Below, in pieces: positions 23,727 through 31,633 of a stretch of 41,929 bases of DNA. The position numbers and the translations under genes were made by a program. The notes under the pieces were generated by a model that worked only from the letters and a program-made list of their open reading frames with translations, was not told where the DNA came from and ran no database searches. How positions within the stretch are numbered: the first letter of the stretch is position 1; each line of letters starts with the position of its first letter. Origin of the DNA: Betaproteobacteria bacterium. Its GTDB lineage: Bacteria > Pseudomonadota > Gammaproteobacteria > Burkholderiales > SG8-39. The DNA lies in the NCBI GenBank assembly GCA_009693435.1, contig SHXF01000035.1, positions 1 to 41,929 on the forward strand, given 5' to 3'.

Positions 23727-24599
23727 TCAATTCCCGTTGTAAAGCTCGCCGGAAGGCTCGCCGACGAGCGTGGTCCGGTGCATGTGGCGTATCGACCCCG
23801 GGGGGCGGTCCATCATCGCAAAATGCATGGTGCAGCGATTGTCCCATATCACCAGATCGTGTTTCTGCCAGCGGTGGCGGTAGGTGAATTCCGGACGCAC
23901 CGAATGCTGAAACAGGTATTGGAGTATGGCGCGGCTTTCCTCGGGGTTCATGCCGACGATATGCGAGGTGGCGGTTTCGTTCACGTAGAGGACCTTGCGG
24001 CCGCTCTCGGAATGCACGCGCACCATCTTCTGGATGACCGGCGGGTTGGCCTTGGTGTGCGCAGCCACCGTTTCCGGTTTGCGGTTCTTGCCGGTATTGC
24101 GCAGCCCGTAGGCGAGGTCGTGCACCGCCCACAGGGGATCGATGAGTTTCCTGAACGGCTCGGACAAGGTCTCGTAGGCCAGGTAGCTGTTGGAGAAAAT
24201 CGTGTCGCCGCCGACTTCGGGGATCTCCATGGCGTACAGCATGGACCCGTTGGCCGGCCGCAGCGAATAGGTCATGTCCGCGTGCCAGGCGCTGCCTGTT
24301 TCACGCGTATCGGAGGGACTGCCGTCGGCGTTTGGCCGGGTGGTGATGATGAAGATTTCCGCATGCTCGGGATGGCGGAAGCGGTACATCGCGGCATGAT
24401 CCTCAAGCGGACCGAAGCGCGTGCTGAACGCAATGTGCTGTCCAGGGGATATGTCCTGATCCCGGATCAAGAGGACATTGTGATCGATCCAGGCGCGCCT
24501 TATCGCGGCGATTTCGTCGTCGCTCAGTGTCCGGGTCAGATCGGCGCCAAGAATTTCGGCGCCCAGTCCGGAGGACAGGCGGCGTACGCGGATGCTCAT
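23727..24599 (-). CDS. TauD/TfdA-family Fe(II)/2-oxoglutarate dioxygenase
   Basis: The 290-aa protein has the complete facial triad: His106 and Asp108 in WHADMTY and His259 in DNRCTMHFA, with Arg275 in RHMHRTT to bind 2-oxoglutarate. Family members hydroxylate taurine, sulfonates, 2,4-D or other carboxylates, releasing the leaving group and succinate. It lies 43 bp downstream of a Bug receptor, so the receptor may bind the compound that this enzyme attacks first. No signal peptide is present. The substrate is open. Confidence 0.9.
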   Translation of the reverse strand: MSIRVRRLSSGLGAEILGADLTRTLSDDEIAAIRRAWIDHNVLLIRDQDISPGQHIAFSTRFGPLEDHAAMYRFRHPEHAEIFIITTRPNADGSPSDTRETGSAWHADMTYSLRPANGSMLYAMEIPEVGGDTIFSNSYLAYETLSEPFRKLIDPLWAVHDLAYGLRNTGKNRKPETVAAHTKANPPVIQKMVRVHSESGRKVLYVNETATSHIVGMNPEESRAILQYLFQHSVRPEFTYRHRWQKHDLVIWDNRCTMHFAMMDRPPGSIRHMHRTTLVGEPSGELYNGN

Positions 24600-24642
24600 G
24601 TTTTTGTTTCCCGTGTTGTCTACATCATCCAGTAGCGGAAAG

Positions 24643-25626
24643 CTACTCCGCCTTAACCCCTGAATTGCGGACGACCTCGGCCCACTTGGCAGTTTCCGAT
24701 CGGATATACGCTGCGAATTGCGATGGGGTATTGGTCAGAGGTTCCATTCCTATGGTGGCCAGCCGCTCGCGATATTCGGGCAGTGCCGTTACCTTCATCA
24801 ATTCGACGCTGAGTTTGTTGATGATGTCGGGCGGCGTGCCCGCGGGCGCGACCAAGCCATGCCATACGCTCACTTCCAGGCCGGGGAATCCGGACTCGAT
24901 GATGGTCGGCACGTCCGGGTTCAATGCCGAACGTTTCGCCGAAGCCACGCCGAGATAGCGCAGTTTGCCGGCTTTGACCAGGGGATCGGACGTGACCCAG
25001 CTGTCGAACATCACCTGTATGCTTCCGCCCATCATGTCGGCCAAGCCGGCGGTGGTTCCCTTGTAGGGTATGTGCGTGATCTGCACCCCGGCCGCAGTCT
25101 TGAACATTTCCATCGCGAGAAAAGTCGTTCCTCCCACTCCGGCCGACGCGTAGTTGAGTTGCCCCGGCTTTGATTTCGCTAGTGCAATGAGGTCATTGAC
25201 GGAATACACGGGGAAATTTGCCGACACGACCATGGTGAGGGCCAGGCTGCCCGCCAGACCGATGGGCGCAAAGTCGGTGAGGGGATCGAACGGCATCTTG
25301 GCGTACAGGGAAGGATTGATTGCGAGGGTAGGGGTGCCGCCGAACAGCAGCGTGTAACCATCGGCGGGAGACTTCGCAACACTATCGGCGGCAATATTGC
25401 CCCCTCCACCCGGCCGATTCTCGACCAGGATCTGCTTTCCGACATTCTCCGAAAGCCGCTGCGCGGCCGCACGGGCCAGAACGTCGGATGCGCCTCCCGG
25501 CGGATACGGCACGATCAGCCGCACCGGCCGGTTGGGATAGCCCTGAGAGTACGCCTCGTGCGCGGCGATGATGAAAACCGCGAAAACAGAGAGTCCCAGC
25601 GCTGCTCGTTTCAGGACACGGACCAT
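24643..25626 (-). CDS. Bug-family TTT periplasmic solute receptor, leader gene of the catabolic set
   Basis: The 327-aa protein has a signal peptide (hydrophobic 9-22, cleavage near YSQ), then YPNRPVRLIVPYPPGGASD, KQILVENRPGGGGNIAAD and PDGYTLLFGG. GGAGT precedes the ATG. It is the first gene of the minus-strand group running to 18473 and stands behind one copy of the shared promoter module (25670-25717). Its expression is therefore probably coordinated with the two radical SAM genes further right. Its ligand is unknown; the group's enzymes suggest a hydroxylated or branched carboxylate. Confidence 0.93.
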   Translation of the reverse strand: MVRVLKRAALGLSVFAVFIIAAHEAYSQGYPNRPVRLIVPYPPGGASDVLARAAAQRLSENVGKQILVENRPGGGGNIAADSVAKSPADGYTLLFGGTPTLAINPSLYAKMPFDPLTDFAPIGLAGSLALTMVVSANFPVYSVNDLIALAKSKPGQLNYASAGVGGTTFLAMEMFKTAAGVQITHIPYKGTTAGLADMMGGSIQVMFDSWVTSDPLVKAGKLRYLGVASAKRSALNPDVPTIIESGFPGLEVSVWHGLVAPAGTPPDIINKLSVELMKVTALPEYRERLATIGMEPLTNTPSQFAAYIRSETAKWAEVVRNSGVKAE

Positions 25627-25669
25627 GTCTACTCCTTTGTGGATGCGGTGGAACCAACTGCGCGCGTCG

Positions 25670-25717
25670 ATAGTAGGGTTCCGGTTGAACCTTGGTCAAT
25701 CTTGATGTGGGATCAAC
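25670..25717 (-). promoter_or_regulatory. Shared promoter/operator module, copy A
   Basis: On the minus strand the order is: GTTGAT...ATCAAG dyad (TTGAT-N5-ATCAA, perfect), -35 TTGACC (25694-25699), an 18-bp spacer containing GGTTC-N5-GAACC, and -10 TACTAT (25670-25675). The -10 ends 43 bp before the ATG of the Bug gene. Copies B and C keep every one of these elements at identical spacing although surrounding bases differ. Confidence 0.75.
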
Positions 25718-25732
25718 CTCGGGGCTCAAACT

Positions 25733-25758
25733 CGGAGATCAGTCCCGGAGATCAGCCC
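25733..25758. repeat. Two 13-bp tandem units (cggagatcagtcc)
   Basis: Two adjacent 13-bp copies, CGGAGATCAGTCC and CGGAGATCAGCCC, lie upstream of promoter copy A in the 298-bp divergent gap between two Bug operons. No plus-strand promoter could be assigned with confidence in the rest of that gap; GGAGAGAGACCC stands just before the 25925 start. Confidence 0.7.
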
Positions 25759-25924
25759 CGGGGCCTGACAACGCCGCCTATGCCGGCCGCGCCGGAATGC
25801 CGCACCGCCCCGTCACTCCATGGCGGCCGGTTCTGCACTATCCTTGCCTCCCCGGCTGCGCAAGACCCGGGTGAACCGGACATCCGTTTGATTATCTGTT
25901 GCCGTTGTTCCAGGAGAGAGACCC

Positions 25925-26899
25925 ATGAGACGGTATGCCGTGTCGACCATGTTGTTGATGATGCTGTCGGGCGCAGGGTCGGGCGCCATCGCCCAGAGCG
26001 ATTTCCCGAGCAAGCCCATGCGCCTCATCGTCGGCTTCACCGCGGGCGGCATATCAGACGTGCTGGGGCGGGCGCTCGCGGCCAAGCTGTCGCTGAACAT
26101 CAACCAGCAGGTGGTGGTCGAGAACAAGCCCGGGGCAGGGACCACGATTGCCGGTGAGTTCACCGCCAAATCGCCCCCCGACGGCTATACGCTGTTCCTG
26201 CAGGACATCACCACCCACGCGATCAACGCCAGCCTCTACTCGAAGCTGCCCTACGACTCGGTGAAGGATTTTTCACCGGTCGCGCTGGTGGCCTCCACGC
26301 CGCTGATGCTGGTGGTGCATCCGTCCACGCCCGCAAACAGCGTGAAGGAGTTGATCGCGGTACTGAAGGCAAGTCCCGGGAAGTACTCGTATGGCTCCTC
26401 GGGCAACGGCACCATCCTTCATCTGACGGGCGAACTGTTCAAGAGCGTGACGGGGCTGGACGTGCTGCATGTGCCCTACAAGGGCAGCGCGCCCGCCACC
26501 CAGGCGATCCTCGGCAAGGAGGTCGAGTTCGTGTTCTCGACCATGCCGCCGGCGATATCGCATGTGAAATCGGGCCGGCTGCGCGCACTCGCCGTGACCA
26601 CGCCCGCACGCGTGGCGACCGCGCCGGAGATCTCCACCATGATGGAAGCCGGCGTGCCCAACTTCGAGATCGTTCTCTACAGCGGCGTGCTCGGCCCCGC
26701 CGGCATGCCTGCAGCGGTGGTGCGGCGCCTGAATGCCGAATTCGCCAAAGTCATCGCAAGCCCGGAAATCAGGGAAGTCTATGCGCGGCTGGGCGCCGAT
26801 CCCATCCAGGCGACGCCCGAGCAGTTCGGCGCGCGCATCGCCGACGACATCGCCAAATTCGGGCCGGTGGTGAAAGCCTCCGGCGCCAAGGTCGACTGA
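25925..26899 (+). CDS. Bug-family TTT periplasmic solute receptor
   Basis: The 324-aa protein has a signal peptide (hydrophobic 8-22, cleavage after AIA at 21-23), FPSKPMRLIVGFTAGGISD, QQVVVENKPGAGTTIAGEF and PDGYTLFLQ. GGAGAG precedes the ATG. It is divergent from the Bug gene at 24643-25626 and is followed after 11 bp by two deacetylase-family genes, so it is the receptor of a three-gene operon. That link between a Bug receptor and paired CE4-fold enzymes is also seen, in divergent form, at 6771-10034. Confidence 0.93.
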   Translation: MRRYAVSTMLLMMLSGAGSGAIAQSDFPSKPMRLIVGFTAGGISDVLGRALAAKLSLNINQQVVVENKPGAGTTIAGEFTAKSPPDGYTLFLQDITTHAINASLYSKLPYDSVKDFSPVALVASTPLMLVVHPSTPANSVKELIAVLKASPGKYSYGSSGNGTILHLTGELFKSVTGLDVLHVPYKGSAPATQAILGKEVEFVFSTMPPAISHVKSGRLRALAVTTPARVATAPEISTMMEAGVPNFEIVLYSGVLGPAGMPAAVVRRLNAEFAKVIASPEIREVYARLGADPIQATPEQFGARIADDIAKFGPVVKASGAKVD

Positions 26900-26910
26900 A
26901 GGGAGCGCGC

Positions 26911-27819
26911 ATGACCCGACCGCTACTGCCGCGCCACAACCGCTACGACTATTCGCCGCTGCCCGAGCGCAGGGACTACAGCTGGCCCGGGGGAAAGCGC
27001 CTGGCATTCGTCGTCACCACCAACGTCGAGTGCTTTGCCTTCGGCGCGGGATTGGGGCACGACCCGGCCAAGACCGGCGAGCCGCAGACGCATCGCAACT
27101 ATTCCTGGCGCGATTACGGCAACCGCATCGGCATCTGGCGCTTCTTCGACCTGTTCGACGAACTGAAGCTGCCGCTGGCGCACAACACCAACAGCCTGCT
27201 GTACGAATCCGCGCCGCAGGTGATGGACGCGATACGCCGGCGCGGCGACGAGATCGTCGGGCACGGGCGCAGCAACGCCGAGAACCATCGCGGCATGTGG
27301 GAGGCCGACGAGGAGCGCATCATCCGCGAGGTCACGGAAACTTTCACCCGTCACGAAGGCCGGCCGCCGGCAGGATGGATGGGATCGGGCGCCTACGAGA
27401 CTGCGAATACACCCGATCTGCTGAAGGAGGCCGGATACCGCTACATCATGGATTGGCCGATGGACGACCAGCCTGTCTGGATGCGCACGCGTGCCGGCCC
27501 GATCCTCTCGGTGCCCTATCCGATCGAACTGAACGATTCGCAGGTGGTGATCCACCGCAAGCAGGACGGGCAGGAATTCTGCGACATGATAATCAACCAG
27601 TTCGACGAGATGGTGCAGCAGTGCGCGCGCCATCCGCTGGTGATGAACATCTCGGTGCACCCGTATATCTTCGGCCAGCCGTTTCGCCTGCGCGCGCTGC
27701 GCCGGGCGCTGGCGCACTGCACCGCGCACCCGGACCGGGACCGCGTCTGGTGGACGCGCCCCATGGATATCGCCGATTACTGCTACAGCCTGCCGCCGGG
27801 CATCATTCCCGGCAGTTGA
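26911..27819 (+). CDS. Polysaccharide deacetylase-family hydrolase (cytoplasmic, unknown substrate)
   Basis: The 302-aa protein has the NodB-like beta-barrel order: WPGGKRLAFVVTTNVECF at about 25-42, NRIGIWRFFDLFDEL, EIVGHGRSNAENH at about 112-124, GWMGSGAYETANTPDLLKEAGY and HPYIFGQPFR. The first metal Asp pair (DD) of true deacetylases reads VE here, as in allantoinase-like members, so amide hydrolysis on a small molecule is more likely than glycan deacetylation. No signal peptide is seen. It begins 11 bp after the Bug stop and 24 bp separate it from its paralogue. Confidence 0.82.
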   Translation: MTRPLLPRHNRYDYSPLPERRDYSWPGGKRLAFVVTTNVECFAFGAGLGHDPAKTGEPQTHRNYSWRDYGNRIGIWRFFDLFDELKLPLAHNTNSLLYESAPQVMDAIRRRGDEIVGHGRSNAENHRGMWEADEERIIREVTETFTRHEGRPPAGWMGSGAYETANTPDLLKEAGYRYIMDWPMDDQPVWMRTRAGPILSVPYPIELNDSQVVIHRKQDGQEFCDMIINQFDEMVQQCARHPLVMNISVHPYIFGQPFRLRALRRALAHCTAHPDRDRVWWTRPMDIADYCYSLPPGIIPGS

Positions 27820-27843
27820 ACCGGAACACAGGAGAGAAATCGC

Positions 27844-28728
27844 ATGGCCATGATTCCCCGCGAACGGCTGCCCTTCAGCGCCATTGTCGACCGGCCGAAG
27901 CTCCGACTTCCGGGCGGCGGGCGCATCATCGTCTGGACCATCGTCAACCTGGAGGTCTGGGACATCGCGCGCGCAATGGCGCGCCAGGCGCTGCCCCCGC
28001 CCGCCGGGGTGACGATGCTGCCCGACGTGCCGAACTGGTCCTGGCACGAGTACGGCATGCGCGTGGGCTTCTGGCGTTTTCACGCGCTGTACGAGCGCCT
28101 GAAGATCAGGCCGACGCTGGCGATTAACGCGCGTGTGTGCGTGGACTATCCGCGCGTCGCGCAGGCCTGCATGGATTCGGGCTGGGAGTTCATGGGACAC
28201 AGTTACGAGCAGGGGCCGATCCACAACGAGAAGGACCAGCCGGCGATGATCAAGCGCACCCTGGAGACCATCCGCGGCTTCACCGGAAAGCCGGCGGTGG
28301 GCTGGCTGGGACCGGGCCTCACCGAGACTCTGGATACGCCCGAGTACCTTGCCGCTGCCGGCATCAAGTACATCGGCGACTGGGTTCATGACGACGAGCC
28401 CACCGAAATCAGCACCGCGAACGGCCCGCTGGTCACCTTGCCCTACTCGATCGAGACCAACGACATTCCGGTGATGATGGTGCAGCACCACGAAGCGCCG
28501 TACTGGACGCAGAAGTGCATCGACAGCTTCGACCGGCTCTATCAGGAGGGGGCGGAGCGGCCGAAGATCATGGCAATCGCCGTACACCCGTATATCAGCG
28601 GCCAGCCGTTCCGCATCAAGTATCTCGAACAGGTCTACGATTACGTCAATCGCCACGAGGGCGTATTGCACTGGAACGGCGAGCAGATTCTGGATTGGTA
28701 TCTGAATGCGCGCAACGACGCGCGTTGA
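27844..28728 (+). CDS. Polysaccharide deacetylase-family hydrolase, second of the pair
   Basis: The 294-aa protein is related to the preceding one: GGGRIIVWTIVNLEVWD, EYGMRVGFWRFHALYERL, EFMGHSYEQG, GWLGPGLTETLDTPEYLAAAG and HPYISGQPFRIKY. The histidine of GHSYEQ and the late HPYISG His are retained, while the motif-1 acid is NLE. GGAGAG precedes the ATG. As in the 6771-8708 pair, two non-identical paralogues are adjacent, which suggests a heteromeric enzyme or sequential steps. No plus-strand gene follows for several kb. Confidence 0.82.
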   Translation: MAMIPRERLPFSAIVDRPKLRLPGGGRIIVWTIVNLEVWDIARAMARQALPPPAGVTMLPDVPNWSWHEYGMRVGFWRFHALYERLKIRPTLAINARVCVDYPRVAQACMDSGWEFMGHSYEQGPIHNEKDQPAMIKRTLETIRGFTGKPAVGWLGPGLTETLDTPEYLAAAGIKYIGDWVHDDEPTEISTANGPLVTLPYSIETNDIPVMMVQHHEAPYWTQKCIDSFDRLYQEGAERPKIMAIAVHPYISGQPFRIKYLEQVYDYVNRHEGVLHWNGEQILDWYLNARNDAR

Positions 28729-28868
28729 TCCTGCCGGGCCGTCTCGCCGCGCGCTCCGGCGAATGTCTGCAATGGCGTCACCAACACCGTTACCGCCAGG
28801 TGAGCAGCACGAACAGCAGGTTGGCGGTGAGCGTAGCGAACCCCAACTTGAAGCGTTCACGACGCGAT

Positions 28869-28895
28869 GTTGGGCAACGCTGCGCTCGGCCCAAC
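28869..28895. repeat. REP-like palindrome between convergent operons
   Basis: GTTGGGC and GCCCAAC (7-bp arms) enclose AACGCTGCGCTCG, a form of dispersed palindromic element often found between genes of proteobacteria. It lies in the 266-bp gap between the plus-strand deacetylase operon and the minus-strand Bug gene. It could end transcription from either side or bind a REP-type factor. No other copy is obvious in the window. Confidence 0.55.
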
Positions 28896-28994
28896 CTACT
28901 TGTTATTCCTAACTTGATATAGCAAACGCAGCCCCACGCGCTCCTGACTCCCCCAGCCCTTCCATCATTTCAGCCGCGTTGCCCTCGCGTGATG

Positions 28995-30005
28995 TCAATC
29001 GGCGGTGATCTTCGCGCCCTCGATCACTTCGCGCCAGCGGCCGTATTCGATGGCGATGTACTTCGCGAATTCCTCGCGCACCAGCACCCCGCCCGATATG
29101 CCGATGGCGGACGCACGCTGGCGGAAATCGGGGGAGTTCGCAAACGCCGCCACGTCCTCGCTCAGTTTCTTTATCAACCCCTCGGGCACACCTTTCGGGG
29201 CGAACACGCCGAACCAGCTGGTGGCGACGAAATTCTCGAAACCGCGTTCCGTCATGGTTGGCACGGTAGTCGCCAGGCTGGAACGTGTCGCGCTGGACAC
29301 CGCGAGCGCACGCAGCTGACCGGCCTGGAGCTGCTTGCTGATCACCGAGATCGCGGTGGATATCATTTCCACGTGGCCGGCAACCGTGTCTATGGTGGCC
29401 GCGCCGCCGCTCTTGTAGGGCACGTGCACCATGTCGATGCCGGTGCGGAATTTCAGCATCTCTCCCATGACATGCAAGGTGGTTCCCGTGCCGGCGCTGG
29501 AGTAGCGCAGCGCGCCGGGTTTGGACTTGGCCAGGGCGATCAGCTCCTCTATGGTGTTGACCGGCACCTTGGGGTTGACGGCAAACACGAAATCGTTGGT
29601 GCCCACCTGCGCGAGGGGTATGAAGTCCTTGAATGTGTCCACCGACAGGTTCTTGCGCAGCAGCGGCAGCGTGCTGATGGCATCCGGCCCGCTGAACAGC
29701 AGCGTGTAGCCGTCCGGCGTCGCTCGCGCAGCGGCCTCCAGCCCGACCGCCCCGCTGCCGCCCACGCGGTTTTCGACGATGACCGGGCCGCCCAGACGCT
29801 CGCTGAAAGCATGCGCGGAGATTCGGGCGGCGACGTCGGTCCCGCCACCCGGCCCGTAGGGCACGATCAGCCGCACCGGGCGATTCGGATAGCCCTGGGC
29901 GCCCGCCTCCAGCGCCGTCGCGCCGAGAAGGGCAACAACTGCCATGCCGAGACAAACCCGACTCAGCGCTCCCGGCCGGCTCAGCGTGCCCGGCGCCCGG
30001 TTCAT
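28995..30005 (-). CDS. Bug-family TTT periplasmic solute receptor, coupled to a radical SAM gene
   Basis: The 336-aa protein has a long signal region (hydrophobic 18-33, cleavage near AGA), then YPNRPVRLIVPYGPGGGTD, PVIVENRVGGSG and PDGYTLLFSG. Its ATG overlaps the stop of radical SAM gene 1 (ATGA at 30002-30005), so translation is coupled. A much longer frame upstream is only the out-of-frame shadow of that radical SAM gene. The overlap is the strongest evidence in the window that the radical SAM proteins act on, or make, something that a Bug receptor recognises. Confidence 0.92.
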   Translation of the reverse strand: MNRAPGTLSRPGALSRVCLGMAVVALLGATALEAGAQGYPNRPVRLIVPYGPGGGTDVAARISAHAFSERLGGPVIVENRVGGSGAVGLEAAARATPDGYTLLFSGPDAISTLPLLRKNLSVDTFKDFIPLAQVGTNDFVFAVNPKVPVNTIEELIALAKSKPGALRYSSAGTGTTLHVMGEMLKFRTGIDMVHVPYKSGGAATIDTVAGHVEMISTAISVISKQLQAGQLRALAVSSATRSSLATTVPTMTERGFENFVATSWFGVFAPKGVPEGLIKKLSEDVAAFANSPDFRQRASAIGISGGVLVREEFAKYIAIEYGRWREVIEGAKITAD

Positions 30006-31435
30006 TGCGTTTTTTCCGGCCCGTGTATGCTCAGCTTGCGCGGCTCTTTCCAGCCGGCGGCGCGCTGCAGCACCTGTTCCGGCGTGCGACAGGCGGGATC
30101 CTGGTACCAGGGCGCTTCCATCAGCAGCGGATAATCGTCGTAGGTGCCGTGATCGTTGCCCATGTAGCGGCGCGCCACGTTGAGTTCCCGCCTTACCGGC
30201 AGGTTGAGGCCGTACTTCTTCCAGATGTCGTAGCGGTTCCCCATCAGCCGGATGTAGAACTCGGTAGGAATCGGCGGCTGCGCATGCTCCTTGACCAGGT
30301 TGGTCTTGGGTTCGCGCCGCCACTGGTTGAAGCGCGGGTCCACGCCGTGACTCATCATCACCTCCAGCCCCGCGGTGGTGGAGGCCAGCGCCTCCTCTAT
30401 GGTGGCGAAGCCATGGGGTTTGGCCATTTCGACGCCGCCGACGAAATTCGGCCGCACGTTGAATTCGCCCAGCACGTCCACCGAATCGAGCATGCGCTTG
30501 ATCCACTCGTCGTAGCCGATGCGGCGGTTCTTGCCCGGGTTGATCCATTCGAACAGCTTGCGGTCCCAGACCTCCATGTTGGCGTTGTGCTCGTCCATGC
30601 CTTCGCCGTGCAGCCACTTGCACTCTTCCTTGGTCTTGGCATTGGTCTGCAGCGCCACATGGCGGCGCGGGCCGCCGAACTTGAGCGCCCGCGTGTACTG
30701 GGCGTAGAACGCGTCCTCCTCCATGCCCTTCAGCTTGGTGGTGATGGTTCCGCCAGTGATGAGAAAGCGCACCCCGGCCTGGTGACCTTCGTCGGCAAGC
30801 GCTTCGCGCGACACTTCGCGGCTGACTTCCTCGACGTAATCGACCCGCTTCACCGGCGCGTTCAGCGTGAAGGTCTTGGATTCCTTCATCTGCCGGGCGT
30901 TCTCGTTGATGTCGCAGAAGCGGCATTCCTCCTTCGGCCCCCAGTACTGGCACTGGCGGAACACCGTGACGAAATAGCCGTAGGCGATGATCTCGTGATA
31001 CAGCACCCCACCCTCGAAACTCTTGTTGTAGTAAGCCGGCGCAACAGGGTAGCTGACGTTGCAGATCACCCGGCCGCCTTCGGTGAGCACCAGCCTGCCG
31101 TCGACGACATCCACGATATAAGGCGAGTTTGGATCCATGGTGGTCTGCACCATCACCGGCCGCAGGTCGTAGGGACCCTGGAAGATGAAGAACCACTCGG
31201 GCACCTGGCGCGCCTCGTTGCGCTTGAGCGAATCCATGGGCACCAGGTCGTAGGAGAACAGGCGGTAGGACTTCACCAGCGAGCCCTTGGTCGCCGCCAG
31301 CGCGGCATCGGTGAACCAATGCCCTCTGCTCAGCAATTCGATCTTGAGGATCACTTCACGCGGCGTGTCCGGAAACCGGCGGAAATAGTCTTCGAGATCC
31401 GACATCATGGAACGTGGCTTCAGCACTGCGCTCAT
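30002..31435 (-). CDS. Radical SAM protein with CX8CX2C cluster motif, paralogue 1
   Basis: The 477-aa protein carries Cys162-x8-Cys171-x2-Cys174 (CQYWGPKEECRFC) in place of the standard CX3CX2C. The core is otherwise that of radical SAM enzymes: an aromatic residue is absent before the last Cys, but ITGGTIT (GGE-like SAM-binding position), HVALQTNAKT, NANMEVWDRKLFEW and FNVRPNFVGGVEMA follow in barrel order. An N-terminal region of about 140 residues has no recognised domain. AAGGAG precedes the ATG. It stands behind promoter copy B and overlaps a Bug gene. Its chemistry is unknown. It is highly similar to the gene upstream at 31634-33082. Confidence 0.85.
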   Translation of the reverse strand: MSAVLKPRSMMSDLEDYFRRFPDTPREVILKIELLSRGHWFTDAALAATKGSLVKSYRLFSYDLVPMDSLKRNEARQVPEWFFIFQGPYDLRPVMVQTTMDPNSPYIVDVVDGRLVLTEGGRVICNVSYPVAPAYYNKSFEGGVLYHEIIAYGYFVTVFRQCQYWGPKEECRFCDINENARQMKESKTFTLNAPVKRVDYVEEVSREVSREALADEGHQAGVRFLITGGTITTKLKGMEEDAFYAQYTRALKFGGPRRHVALQTNAKTKEECKWLHGEGMDEHNANMEVWDRKLFEWINPGKNRRIGYDEWIKRMLDSVDVLGEFNVRPNFVGGVEMAKPHGFATIEEALASTTAGLEVMMSHGVDPRFNQWRREPKTNLVKEHAQPPIPTEFYIRLMGNRYDIWKKYGLNLPVRRELNVARRYMGNDHGTYDDYPLLMEAPWYQDPACRTPEQVLQRAAGWKEPRKLSIHGPEKTQ

Positions 31436-31470
31436 GGAATACTCCTTCTCGCGGGCGTATGGGAACGAGG

Positions 31471-31518
31471 ATGGTAGGGTTCAGCCCGAATGTTGGTCAA
31501 TCTTGATCTCGGCTCAAC
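31471..31518 (-). promoter_or_regulatory. Shared promoter/operator module, copy B
   Basis: Minus strand: TTGAG-N5-ATCAA (one mismatch in the dyad), -35 TTGACC (31495-31500), 18-bp spacer with ATTC-N5-GAAC, -10 TACCAT (31471-31476). The -10 is 35 bp before the ATG of radical SAM gene 1. Confidence 0.75.
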
Positions 31519-31560
31519 ATGACGGGGCGGGGGCGCGCGGGTTTCCCGGCGATGGCCTTT

Positions 31561-31600
31561 GCCGCCGGGACGCGCCGGGACGCGCCGGTTCGCGCCGGTT
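31561..31600. repeat. Four-unit 10-bp tandem repeat (cgcgccggNN)
   Basis: Four 10-bp units (GCCGCCGGGA, then CGCGCCGGGA, CGCGCCGGTT twice) lie between the two radical SAM genes, just after the stop of paralogue 2. Confidence 0.8.
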
Positions 31601-31633
31601 CGTTTAACGCGGAATTGCGGCGGGATACCCGTT

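Noticed and set aside
26923..28860. A 645-codon minus-strand frame
   Set aside because: It lies antisense to the two deacetylase-family genes. Its Arg/His/Val-rich composition is typical of high-GC third-position shadows.
28995..31319. A 774-codon minus-strand frame
   Set aside because: Its first 438 codons are an out-of-frame shadow of radical SAM gene 1. Only the last 336 codons, from ATG 30005, are a Bug receptor.
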